This document shows, one piece after another, positions 36,686-47,738 of a stretch of 64,000 nucleotides of DNA. This stretch comes from Archegozetes longisetosus. Taxonomy: Eukaryota; Arthropoda; Arachnida; Sarcoptiformes; Trhypochthoniidae. The stretch is from assembly GCA_018873245.2 (NCBI GenBank), contig JAEMBT020000006.1:3815855-3879854 (forward strand), in the 5' to 3' direction. The position numbers and the translations under genes were made by a program. The stretch's first letter is position 1. Every line of letters begins with the position of its first letter. A model generated the notes under the pieces. It saw only the letters and a program-made list of their open reading frames with translations, was not told the origin of the DNA and did not search any database.

Positions 36686-39210
36686 TTAGTTTTTATTACA
36701 TTTTGACTCAATTCTTAATTTTTTTATTGTTTTTATCGAACAGATCGTGTAATAATTTCTGACTTTTGTACAAGAATTATCGTCCAAACTGTATAGTGTA
36801 TCATAAAATTTTGAATTGACTGTTTTAGGAACGTATTCAAGAATCTTATAAATGTCCAAAAGCTTTTCGCGAGATATAGGCAGAGGTTTTTCATACGCGA
36901 GATCAATATCATTAAAAATATTATCAAAGTTTGTAAAGTCGGTGTTTGGTTTGAAAATTTCAATTCTTGTTCACAATTTTCACTCAACGAAAAGAAATTT
37001 TAATATTTTTCGAGTGAACTCTATTTTTCTTACATTCTTACAATGATTTATCTGAGTTTTCACAATTTTACTCAACTTTTCCTTATATTTATAAACTTTT
37101 ACAACTTTATTATTAGAATGAGAGTCATAAGAATTTGAATAATTTACTGAAATCACTTCGAAGGGGTTTTCAATGCCCGTGTTTTTAATAATTCGTTCAT
37201 ATTCTGAGGGAGAATAAACTTTCTCATAATGTTTTTTATTGCCTTCAATCCGTCCAAAATCTCCATCTATTTCCATACGTGAGTGACCAGGATTTGGATA
37301 ATAGATAATAGTTTTATTGAGCTTGCCACATATTGTGATATGCTTATAAAATGCCCATAAGAACTTGTTTTTATTTTGAGAAAAACAATTATCCGAAAAA
37401 ATATGCAAAATCTTCACATCACTACTCAAAGTATTATTAATATAGTAATTAATGAACGAAATAACTTCATTGGAACCCTTTTTTGCAAAATTCTCAGGAT
37501 ACAAATACATAACCGCTTTATTTGATTTCAAGTCATGTATTCCAAAATTATAACAAGAAAATTTTCGTAAATAATACTCGACTGAAACGTTAGTCTTAGG
37601 CAATTGAAGATTTTTTTTGAAAGTCGTAGCAAATTGCAGCTTGCGTTATATCGTTTAAAAGCTTATTTTTGATCTCGTTTTTATAATAATAAAACTTTTG
37701 AGCCTCATTTTCATGCAACAGTAGTTCTTTTTTTATCTCATTCATTGATTCAATTTCTTTGTTTTTCTGGTAATTAATGATTTGAATTCTCAATTTGTCA
37801 CAAACTTCGCATATATCAACTCTTGGCTTCTTAATAGATATCTCATAAGTTTTGAATATTTGAGAAAACACTGTATACAAAACATCAATTTTGTGTTCTG
37901 GATATAAATCTAAAAAAAAGTCTATAGATATTAGCGACGCTCCCGAATTCAGTTGATAAATATTTTTTGTTTTTATTTTTCCCATAATGTGTTTGCTCAG
38001 TCGGTAGTGATATTACTAGGTCTTTTACATCTTCACGTGCTATATAAGGTGTTTTATTAGGTCTAGAATTATGTTTGCCTCTCATATCATTAGAATTCAT
38101 ACGATTTTTTAATATCTTTCGTCTTAAGGCGCTTATTTTGATGCCGAGAATTCCCAAAAATACTTTTTGACAGACTTTAACTCGACTAACGTTATTGTGA
38201 AGCTAAGAATTATAATTATAATTAAACTTAAAATATCCTAGTTATCAAATAATTTTCAAAAACTAAAATTTCTGTATGTAGAGGGTTTAACAAAATCTTT
38301 TGCAAGGGGGTACGGCAAAAGACTATCGATGATAAAAGCAAATTAACGTGCTATTTCTGAAATACAATCAAAAGGGAAATAACTCATGCAGTTAAAATTC
38401 AAAATAAAAATTTTGAAACTTGCGCTTCAAGACACATCTCGACTTAATATTAGCTGACCATATAGCGTGAATACAAATAAGATTTTTATTTCAACATGTT
38501 TTTATAATTGTTGATACCCTCTGTAATGGTCGGGACATATAATGAAAACCCCGCTTAATTGATACAGAATCACTTGAACGCTGCTTTTATAGTATCAAAA
38601 AAGGCTTAAAGATGTATTTTACGAAAACGGTGGCTATACCGAATATTAAACTTGTAGCTTTTATTCTCGTCTTTATAACATATTTAATAAAATTCACTTC
38701 AAAATTATAGATTAAGTACTTTTTGCTGTACCCCTTTGTAAAAGATCTTGTTGAACCCTGTACATGAAAAAATTCAAACTTCAAGATTTTATTCAAATCA
38801 AAATGTTGAAAAATTTATATCTTCTAAGCTATACAATACTTTATAAATAGAATTTTTACCTCATTTTTCTCTGATTGGGTCTCAATGAAATACTCAAATT
38901 TCTGAATCTTCTTTCCAGTATTTGTGACTGGAATTACCATAGATTTGAGAAAAAAGTATTGCTGTTCATGACTTTTTAATGAATTATAACGATTAAAAAA
39001 CTGTCGTTTTTGTTCATCACTCAGAGTTGTTTTACATTTTATTTCACAACTACAATCAATATTATTGGTTTGAATTCTCGCGGGAATAATTTTTCCAGAT
39101 TTATGAGCAAAATGTTGTTTACCTTCCAATATAGCGGCTTTAATTTGAATTTTTTTAGAGATCTTTTTAGGCTTGATTTTACTTTTCAGTTCTCTAAGAT
39201 ATTTAAACAC
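36686..39210 (-). pseudogene. Transposon-type DUF7869-like gene, decayed
   Basis: Two exons: up to 39210 down to 38860, and 38202 to 36686, with a phase-0 GT-AG intron between. Exon 1 carries the N-terminal region with a GKIIPARI...CSCEIKCK pattern. Exon 2 has VCQKVFLGILGIK, SLPTEQTHYGKNK, a zinc-knuckle-like CEVCDKLR, then FSDNCFSQNKNKF and GHSRMEIDGDFGRIE. The last two are the conserved core of the DUF7869 family, multi-copy in arthropods and other animals and probably transposon-derived. Frame changes occur in a T8 run (~37910) and an A8 run (~37613). Two in-frame TGA codons lie near 36965-36985, after which the same frame continues as FKPNTDFTNFDNIF and ISREKLLDIYKILEYV to a stop at 36686. 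No start Met is seen, so an upstream exon may be missing. The catalytic role is unproven. Confidence 0.55.
38281..38760. mobile_element. MITE inside the DUF7869-like intron
   Basis: 480 bp with inverted repeats of about 43 bp, starting GAGGGTTTAACAAAATCTTT and ending with the complement of CAGGGTTCAACAAGATCTTT. TA lies on both sides (38279-38280, 38761-38762). Removing it leaves a ~175-bp intron, so it expanded an existing intron without disturbing splice sites. Confidence 0.7.
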
Positions 39211-39694
39211 GTTTTAAAGGACTAAATAAATGTTTGAGAAAGTATTTTGTGTTGGCATTTAATCTATAAAATGTACAAACTATGATTCAATTTTTTTAAA
39301 AACTTTTCTTACGTAAAAGTTCGTTCTCATTAATGTCTTAATGACTAAATATGTTATATTAGTTTTCGGTTTTACCTTATCTTCTACTATCTAATAAGCC
39401 TTTTTGTTTTCAAAAGTCAAGCAAGTAGTACTTTTCGACTTTTATGCTTGATATTGAAAAACTGTGTTTAGTTCATTAAACCTACATTTAAGTAACTTTT
39501 AGAAGCAAATGCTGTACATATTATTATTATTACGCTTTTATTATTATTTTAGTATTTAGCTGTATATGATTAATGTTAACATTTAAGAATTTTTTGGTTA
39601 GATATAGACAGAACTTGAAAAACGTATCATAAAGCTCTATCAAATTATTCAAGTTTCCCTTGACAAAAATTTTTAATTATATAAGTAAAAGTTC

Positions 39695-39775
39695 AAATTC
39701 TTGGTATGTCTGATAAGTTTCCGAAATGAGATTAATCTAATTAATTTTAAGTTATTTCTCAACAAATAATTCAAA
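39695..39775 (+). repeat. Dispersed ~80-bp motif, copy 1
   Basis: Reads GGTATGTCTGATAAGTTTCC, an AATGAGATTAATCTAAT block and a CTCAACAAATAA block. The same series occurs in inverse orientation near 41500-41600 and in the same orientation near 60005-60085. Here it borders the 3' side of the LINE remnant. Confidence 0.5.
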
Positions 39776-41150
39776 CATGGCCTTGTGTGTCAGTCTCGAA
39801 GCGATGAGTCTGAATTCTTTCTATTATTAAAGTACTAAACTTTTGTCGTCCACTTCACCCCTATATCAGAACACCATATGAGAGGATCGATATTACTGCT
39901 TCTTTATATATATAACCACAAGTATTCTACTGTAAAGTCCAAACTTCGCTAAACTGTTGAGACTCATAACTGATTGTATTGTTTTTGTCTTGAGTTGATT
40001 GATGTGTACTTTCAAATTGAATTTTGAGTCTTTGTAAACCCCGAGATATAACATTGAATTTGAAATTTGAAGTTCATGTCCATTCAATATTAGCCTAGAT
40101 TTTAAGGACTGTTTTTTTGTGAATAAAACTGAAGTTGTTTTCGTTGGGTTGAACTCTAGTTTATTCCGGAATACCACGATGAAGAATTTCGAGAGCTTGT
40201 CAGCATGAAATTCTAATTCTGTTGTTGTTGGATTTGAGACCAACAAAAGTGGGTAGATGGTGCCTTTTGGGGGTACCTACTTTTTATCATCGATCCTAAT
40301 AGTACTCGGTGTGTAGAGTCTAACGATATATCACATGCCATGTTTTATCCATAAATTAGGTGAAAATTTTTGTTTTTAATATCTCTAGGCACCCACCCGA
40401 TCACCTCAGCCACCCACCTGACCACCTCAGACACCCCTCTCCATTCATCCTTCTCTCAAAGTACCTGTTGGCGACTCGTTTAACTTAACCACCACGAGCC
40501 CAATTTAACCTAAGCTGATGATAGCGTCAGATCGCTTCACTCGGAACGCTTCGCGACCTGACGCAATTTTCACTTAGGTTAAATCACGCACGTGGATACT
40601 TAATTATTTTATAGAGAGTTATCTTATATCGCACTTCGGAGGGGATACCTAGCGAAAAAACTATTTTTGAGTTTTTAAAATATTTCATTTTTACGTAAAT
40701 TATGGATAGAATATGGGCATGTAATATATCATTCGATTCACTACATCGAGTACTATTAGGATCGATGATCAAAAGTGGGTGCCTGGGGTATATAATAATT
40801 GTTAAAAATCAAAATTTTCAGGTAATTTGAGGATAAAACATGGCATGTGCTATATAGTTAGACTCTACACACCGAGTACTATTAGGATCGATGATCAAAA
40901 GTAGGTGCCCCCGAAAGCCACCATCTACTCAAAAGTGTATCGCCTGCAAAGGCCTGCACTGGAGTATTCTTTAGAAGTTCTAAATTCAACGTAGAATCAA
41001 TAATAATCTTCCATAAACTAGGCTCACGCGCGTTGCTCCAGTGACAGCCCCTCGCTAGTCTTTGTTGAGTTTTAGTGTTTTGATACCAGAGTTTCACAGT
41101 TCTGTCTGTGAAGTACGACTTAGTCAGACAATGTAGATTTTATCCCTCAA
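39776..41150 (-). mobile_element. LINE reverse-transcriptase remnant, split by an insertion
   Basis: Minus-strand readings give, in order, YFTDRTVKLWYQNTKTQQRL, RGCHWSNAREPSLW (family RGCPQGSVLGPLLW), VQAFAGDTLL (family FADDTLL, second Asp replaced by Gly), then after a 678-bp insertion LLVSNPTTTELEFHADKL, FNPTKTTSVLFTKK, MLYLGVYKDSKFNLKVHI and a ..IYIKKQ segment. This is the palm and thumb of a non-LTR reverse transcriptase, Jockey/CR1-like in style. The active-site replacement and frame changes show that it is dead. No endonuclease domain or poly-A end was identified. Confidence 0.7.
40252..40929. mobile_element. 678-bp inverted-repeat element with 8-bp target duplication
   Basis: Arms of about 130 bp (GGTAGATGGTGCC on the left, GGCCACCATCTACT reading into the right end) flank the interior. 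CAAAAGTG precedes and follows (40244-40251, 40930-40937), and joining the flanks restores the LINE reading DTLL-LVSNP. A third, more diverged copy of the arm core (ending AGTACTATTAGGATCGATGA, about 40690-40775) sits inside in the same orientation as the right arm. The 8-bp duplication suggests a hAT-like or P-like mechanism. No coding sequence is visible. Confidence 0.75.
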
Positions 41151-41240
41151 GAGGTAATCGGCGCCGAATTTGAATAGATCAACGAAAAAGTCAGGTATAT
41201 AGCCAAAGTCCTCTGAATGGGAGACTCGAGTAACTAGGTC

Positions 41241-41610
41241 ATATAATTAGCTGAACCTATCAGTCTGCCAAGTGGAAGAGAGCATCGAATTATAGGCAAC
41301 GGTGACCCGTTCACGTAGCAGAGGTTTGTGCCAAGTATGTCACTATTCTTGTTAAACTCGTCTTCTACGAATTGATAAAAAGTAATGCATCAAATCTTAG
41401 GAAAGTGGAAGGAACTGATAGATGAGATCAATCATCATTTAGATTCACATTTTAATTCATCATATTTTATGATGATCATGTTTTTCAATCATCACATTTT
41501 ATTTGTTGAAAAATCGCTCAAAATTTATTAGATTAGTCTCATTTGGGAAACTTATGAAGCATACCAATACATACAAATATCAAACAGTCTTTAAATTAAA
41601 GGGTAATAAT
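41241..41610 (-). repeat. Dispersed repeat, inverse of 59990-60298
   Basis: Reverse complement matches 59990-60298 along its length, including CCACTTTCCTAAGATTTGATG, GTGACATACTTGGCACAAACC-like blocks and CCGTTGCC...TTCGATGCTC, with perhaps 15% divergence by eye. Here it continues beyond the point where the other copy is broken by the Merlin element. It lies just 5' of the LINE remnant and could be part of the same element; I could not read a protein from it with confidence. Confidence 0.5.
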
Positions 41611-42028
41611 TAACAAATTAATTGGATCCCATTTAGAAAATGGGATCCTTGAACCTCAACATGGTAGAGACGTACCAAAACGTTACCAATTATATATTGT
41701 AGAATTTCTTGACTAATTTTGGATACTTCATTTTGAATCGAATTTTTAGAGTGTTGAAATTTTAAGTTAATTTCAATAAAATAAAACTTAGAAATTACTT
41801 AAAGACTAGGAATACCTTTGATATTGTTGACGATATTTTCTTTTTAGATTTCGAGCAGATTCAAAGAATTTACAAGCTATGATAGTAAATACATAGTCGT
41901 ATAGGTGACTATTTTTAAGCGTAATTGTAAATGTGACGATGCTAAAGAAATAGTACTTGAGATCATTTTCATTATGTGATCAATATTTTTGAATATAATA
42001 TAAATATGCGATAGAGAGTACTTCTTAA

Positions 42029-42432
42029 CCCTGGAACAGTAAAACATGGATCAAAATGACCCAAAAGTTTATAAAAATTCCTGTATTTAACTTTTGCGAT
42101 TGTTAACATCCAAAATATTTATAGTATTTTCAAATGAGTATTTAAGGGTCATATTAAAATATAAATTAATTATTTATGTTTATATTTAAATATAAATAAG
42201 CTTAAAGTTAATAATATCTTGGTTTAAGCAATAAAGTTAGGTATGAAATAAGTTTTCATTTAAGATTTTAAACAAATTACGTCGAGATGACTATACGAAT
42301 AACTTAATAAAAACCACAAATACTAAACACCATATCCTTTACTTTAAAACATACTTTTTAAAATCAATAGTTGGATCAAAATGACTCAAAAATACTGAAA
42401 TCCCAAATCTAAAACGTTTTACTGTTTAAGGA
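42029..42432. mobile_element. piggyBac-type MITE (TTAA target)
   Basis: Begins CCCTGGAACAGTAAAAC and ends GTTTTACTGTTTAAGGA, with TTAA on both sides (42025-42028, 42433-42436). An inner inverted pair GGATCAAAATGACCCAAAA / complement extends the match. The corresponding place in the inverted copy near 52310-52330 lacks this segment and carries one TTAA. TTAA duplication and a CCC start fit piggyBac; the element has no transposase. Confidence 0.75.
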
Positions 42433-42812
42433 TTAAAGCAGTAATTGTTGATTATGATAAATCGATTGGATGATCAACTACTCTCTATCGCATGTTTATA
42501 TTACGTTCAAAAATACATAATAAAAACGCTCAAAAGTATTATCTCTTTCGCATCGCCTCAAATACTAAATACGTTGCTAGAGTACTTTGATGATTTTAAA
42601 GTATAAAAGACCATTAAGATTGAGGGGGTCGTTTAAAATATTCTAAAAGTTTATTTTTATCCTTTAAAAACTGAGCATTCTCTTTATTATGTTCATAGTT
42701 TAAACCTATTTACACTTTAAGTTATAGGTAAAAATATTTCCGTAAAATTTAATTTTTTTAATTTCTGAAAATATTTTCTAGTTTGTCAGGGAACATAATA
42801 AAATTTTCAGTA

Positions 42813-43452
42813 TAGTAATATGAGGTGCAGAATGATGTAAAAATAAGTTGTAAAAGGATATTCAGTTAAAATGAAATTTTGAACATCATTCCACACTTAT
42901 TATCTGTTATTTATTATAAACACTTGAGACTACTCGTTTCTTGGAAATAAAGTTGCATACATTAAATGTAATTATGAAGTAGATCCTGGACTTTTGTTTG
43001 CTCTATGTTTGATAAGAGCTTTGGTTATAGCAAGTGATTTCACTAAAGCAATTCTACTACACTTACTGTCAGCGTTGCTAATTCAGTTTTCAACAGGACA
43101 ATTATTTATTGAAATTGCTACTAAGTCTTATGAATATTGATGAAAAATTTCGATGTATTCTAAAATCAAGTGTCCAGTTGAAAACTGAACAATTAGTAAC
43201 GCTGACATTTGTAGTAGAATTGCTTTAGTGAAATCACTTGCTATAACCAAAGCTCTTATCAAACATAGAGCAAACAAAAGTCCAGGATCTACTTCATAAT
43301 TACATTTAATGTATGCAACTTTATTTCCAAGAAACGAGTAGTTTCAAGTGTTTGTAATAGATAACAGATAATAAGTGTGGAATGATGTTCAAAATTTCAT
43401 TTTAACTGAATATCCTTTTACAGCTTATTTTTACACCATTCTGCTCCTCGTA
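42813..43452. repeat. Large palindrome (~300-bp arms)
   Basis: Arms 42813-43110 and about 43160-43452 are reverse complements around a ~50-bp centre. A stretch of roughly 110 bp from GTAGTAGAATTGCTTTAGTG outward appears perfectly conserved, so the palindrome is young or kept by conversion. The outer ends read TGAGGTGCAGAATGATG and CACCATTCTGCTCCTC. Confidence 0.75.
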
Positions 43453-44829
43453 TTATATCCCGAAAGAGGTTGTCCGGAGATCCTATGGGAAGTTGACCCC
43501 GTGTGTAATAATCATGTTATATATCAATCGAAAGCTCTCGTCGATCTGAGAAAAAGTTTTGTTGGTCAGATTGAAATTGGTCCAATAATACAACTATTAC
43601 TCTGCATATGAAAAATTTTTTCGCAATTTTCGACCTTTAACACAAAGTTTTCGAACTAGAACTTTTTGTATTTTCATACTAGGTTATGTGCTTCTGTAAA
43701 TGCAAAAATGAACAACTCCAAATCGTATGTGTTAAGAATTGAGATCAGCGATTGAAGACTTTCAAATTTTAGAAAACTTACTTAACAATAACAAAACGTG
43801 ACTTTCATTCTATAGTTGAATATACTTGGTTGCTATGACTCAACATGCCAAATCTCATAATTCTATGTTTAATAGTTTTTGAGTAATAAGCTTTCAAAGT
43901 TTTAAGGCTTTTTTAGGTGTTTAGACTCTTTTTCATGAGATATGAAAAGATATTTAGGTGCAAATATACTTCACTGAACCACCTCTATGTGTTGGTAAAG
44001 TCACCACATCCGAACTCGACCGGGGACCGACTCACTATGGATGTTCGGACAACCTCTTTGAGCTGGGCAGTCAAGATTTCGAGTTGAGTAGTGCAGATTC
44101 CAGAATGAACCCTAATGCGGATCCATTTTATCCAGGTTTTACCTGAATAAACAGACTCTTTTATCACGAATGCTTTATTTTATTAACAATTCGATTATTA
44201 TTAATTCTAATTTAAAGCATTTTAAACCTTCGAAGTTCCTCGTCTATAATTTCTTATTTTTGAACTTACAATCACGTTAAAAACAATTACTGAATGATGT
44301 AAAACCACATAAGAAGTATAACTATTTTTTACACTAAAGTTTTGTAGCATTTATATTCATTGAGCACTATAAATTTTTAAAAAAAAGCTCAAAGAATACC
44401 AATGGGGACCCTTGATTTTTATCCCGATTTGGCCTCGATAGGTCTTGATCATCCTACATAAAACATACGATGTAACTTGAGAAAAATTAGATGCATGCGT
44501 TTTCGTTAAATGTGATTAGCAAAATTTTTTTAGATATATTGCATGTATCATTTGTGAATTGTGATAGATTTGTTAAGAATATACGCAAAATTTGCACTGA
44601 TCAAACTTTTGTCTTCAATTTTATTATCAATCACGAAAAGCAAAGTATTGATAATAGTATATTTATTCATTTATTTTTAAGCAATGCTTAAATTTTTCAG
44701 TTGAGTTTAAGTTTCCCTATTTTTAAAGTTAAAATATCTTACAGAAGCAAACCAGAGACAGATTATTCACTTAAAAGTAACAAATACAAGTAGGCCTAAT
44801 TATTTTTCGAGTTAAAATTTAAAAGTTTT
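43453..44829. other. Intergenic, no gene seen
   Basis: Includes a modestly GC-richer patch at 43980-44150 whose frames resemble no family I know. No repeat termini found. Confidence 0.45.
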
Positions 44830-45118
44830 CATATAAGGCCTTCTTCCGCATTTTTGGTTCAGTTTTGAAATGAACAAAATCTCTCATCGCTGCTTAGCGC
44901 ACTACGCCAACCGTTTCTCCTTAGTTGGTCCAAATTGGCTTACACTTAAATAATAACATTGTCGATATATTAAATTTATATTTCGAAAGAGGCACACAGA
45001 GTACACTGTCTTGCACTATCTTACAACTTTGGTTCGGTTACAACATCAGTCTGCAATATCTGATCCCTTATGACAAAAGTTGCATAATATAATTAATGAG
45101 AAAATTCAGTTTCATGAT
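44830..45118. repeat. Inverted repeat arm, left
   Basis: Matches the reverse complement of 48962-49205 over landmarks such as TTTTGGTTCAGTTTTGAAATG, GCGCACTACGCCAAC, CTTAGTTGGTCCAAATTG, GATATATTAAATTTA, GGTTACAACATCAGT and AATGAGAAAATTCA, with gaps. The pair encloses a retrotransposon integrase fossil, a simple repeat and the cysteine-rich protein gene. Confidence 0.6.
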
Positions 45119-45119
45119 G

Positions 45120-46260
45120 AAGAAATATAAGTTACTACACATGGCCACATGTTTTAGCCCACACCTTGAATTCTAACATACAACACTTTGCACAGTCAGT
45201 TATAATTATTTTTATCTGTTCTATATGCGGATGCTGGTTGAGGTAATTTATAGGAGTTTAGAGCTCTCTTTCATGACCTTAGCTTGGATGAGAGGAATTA
45301 ATATTGGGACACCAACTGAAATGGCATAGGAGCTAAAACCAAAAGCCCGGTATGCCTACACACCTGAATCTTGTAGCTTCCATTCAGTCTCAGATGCTCA
45401 GCATGGTTTGAGCTTTATGATGTGTTGGTTTACTCTATAATATTCTTTTATATCTATTTTTAATATATACACTCAGTTCAGAAACTAACTGCCGGTATTC
45501 AAAACTCAATAAGTTTTGAAATACTTATCCAATTTAAACGTGATTTTCACTAAGATAAAGTTTATCTCGCCCAATTAAACAAAACTTATGCTTTTACAAA
45601 GGAGTTAGTCAGATTTCGCTTAATCGCTCACCAAGCCAATATGGGTATCAAATTAAAGCTTATGAAGAATAGAATTGAAAGCAGAATAAATTCCTCTCAT
45701 CCAAGCTAAGGTCATGAAAGAGAGCTCTAAACTCCTATAAATTACCTCAACCAGCATCCGCATATAGAACAGATAAAAATAATTATAACTGACTGTGCAG
45801 AGCGTTTTATGTCAGAATTCAAGGCGTGAGCTAAAACATGTGGCACAAAACTGAAATTACATCTCCCGATCGTCCCGCTGCTAACGGCTCAGTGGAATGA
45901 AAGATGGGCAAATTGAAGCGTTACATATAACGTTACCCAAATTTAGCGGAGATTGGAAGTGCGCGTTAGAAGCTAGCACTAAATATATCAACCGCTCATA
46001 CAGTAGAGCTATTGGTTGTTCGCCCTTTTATAAAGCGTTTGGACGCACATCGCCTTTAAAAGCTGATAAGGAATTTGGCATCTCAATATGTCAATGAAAA
46101 TTCGCTTTCGGAAGATAAAATAGACGTCAATAGAAAATGTTATCAGGAGCATTATAACAAGCGTCATTCTAATAAAATGCTTAACATAAATATTAGTTCC
46201 ATTGTGTTGGTTCAAAGTGGATTTAATGGAAAAAATAAAGATACTTGGACCCCATAGTGT
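45120..46260 (+). mobile_element. LTR-retrotransposon integrase fossil
   Basis: Plus-strand readings in this stretch resemble part of an integrase: an ITDCAERFMSEFKA start, and a segment ending YINRSYSRAIGCSPFYKAFG of the kind that follows the catalytic region in Gypsy- or BEL-type elements. The copy is short and broken in several places, and no other retrotransposon part is recognisable around it. A ~160-bp piece (about 45140-45302) is present again in inverse orientation at about 45685-45845, so the fossil was also rearranged. Likely old. Confidence 0.5.
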
Positions 46261-47471
46261 TATCTAAATACTTAAATTCAACGATGTTATCAAGATCATT
46301 GATTATAAATCAGATTTCGGACCCAAATTCGCACATATTGCGAACGTAAAGTTATACCATCAACGGAGTGCTGAAATGGCTTAGTAGGAGAATCTGTCGA
46401 ACACCTGCAATTTTTAAAATTGCTTTCACAAGCATGTTTTGAACTACCTTAAACTTCATTGCTTTAACCCTTCGTTACAAATTAACTTCTGAAAACGTAA
46501 AATTAACTGTGGGGTTAACTTTTGCCCCAAGTTTTTCACACTAACTAAGATATATCTGTTCTAGACTAGTCCTGATGCTTAACAAATCAAAGTTACCCCT
46601 TGTTTTCAAAGTTTTAATTAATTTATAGTTATTATCTGCAAGAGCGTCATAACTGGTTCAAATTGCTAGTAGCAATATCACAGCGTTGCGACATATAGTA
46701 AACACGAAGCGTTGCGTTAAGGGATATTTCTGATCCGTGCCAACGATGGAGAACTATGCTTAATTTGTTTCCGTGCCCCCTGCTCTGTGTCCAACGTCAA
46801 CACGATTCAATTATAGCTATTAAAAGCTATAGTCTTAATTAAAGTTACAACTTAATAACATTTAATTTCACTCAAATAACAATAACTAAGTCCATTCACA
46901 AAAAGAACTTGGATTGGGATTCAATTTATATAAAATTTTATTTTATTAAATCTTGTAAATTATATACAAATTGAATTAATATCTCAGACTCCTTTTTTAA
47001 CAAAAAATGATTTCTATCTGCCACTCACGTCTCTGACTAAAAGATCTGTCCTTTTTTTCCAACATTTTTTTGACCCAAAGTTCAGAACTACTTCAAGTAT
47101 TTTAGTAATGTGTAAGTACTCTCTGTTAGTCATCCCATTGATAAGTTTTTCTTTGAATTCAAATGTAATAAAATATTTAGTTCTTATTTTCTTTCTGCAT
47201 ACATCATTTCTGTCTCCAGAGAGCCATGTGACTAGCTAAAAGCTTTTTAAAATAAAGTTGTAAGTCCAAGTTAATCAGGTTTTTATCATTGAAAGACAGA
47301 TATAAGACTGAGGAATACCTAAACTCTCAAGTAATGCCGAAATTTTGTTGATTTTAGCGAGATTATCAAAGTCAAACCTGGGAACACTTTACCCCATAGT
47401 TGTGACGAAGGATAAAATAGACTATTTGTTTGAATTTTAATCCTTTGAAGCAAATATTTACAGTTAATAAT

Positions 47472-47475
<4 letters not shown>
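46261..47475. other. Intergenic, no gene seen
   Basis: Follows the integrase fossil. AT-rich, no convincing frame. Sequence just downstream of the cysteine-rich gene's stop (AATAAA on the minus strand near 47680) would be its 3' end. Confidence 0.45.

Positions 47476-47538
<63 letters not shown>
47476..47538. repeat. (CT)n microsatellite
   Basis: An uninterrupted CT dinucleotide tract of 63 bases. It is the longest perfect simple repeat in the window. Confidence 0.95.
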
Positions 47539-47540
<2 letters not shown>

Positions 47541-47738
47541 ATTAAAGAATGTTATGCCTCCAGGTGTTTATTTCTGTCCAATGTCAATTAAACGCTTTAT
47601 TCTTTCAAAAGTCAGATTACAAAGAGCTACTTGCCTTCTCTTATTTTAAATAGTTTCTCATTTGTTTAAAACATTTCTTTATTTTTGTGTCCTCTATATT
47701 AAACATTAAGTTTCTAAACCACCACAAGTTCTACTTAT

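Larger units (their letters stand above)
41700..43452. repeat. Foldback repeat, copy A
   Basis: A composite repeat whose outer part (41700-42810) and arm (42813-43110) match, in inverse orientation, 50895-52640. It contains an inverted pair around the words ATATAAATATGCGATAGAGAG (about 42000) and CTCTCTATCGCATGTTTATA (about 42480), separated by a later insertion (42029-42432). The 3' portion is the large palindrome listed separately. There is no coding sequence. Confidence 0.6.

Noticed and set aside
36733-36987. Minus-strand frame starting MSENCEQELKFSNQ
   Set aside because: A neighbouring frame carries conserved-looking FKPNTDFTNFD and ISREKLLDIYKILEY sequence; this one is a shadow.
43375-43611. 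Open frame starting MWNDVQNFILTEYPF
   Set aside because: It begins within the palindrome arm and has no family signal.
47476-47538. CT tract as a GAGA-type regulatory element of the adjacent gene
   Set aside because: It lies downstream of the gene's stop codon. A plain microsatellite is enough explanation.
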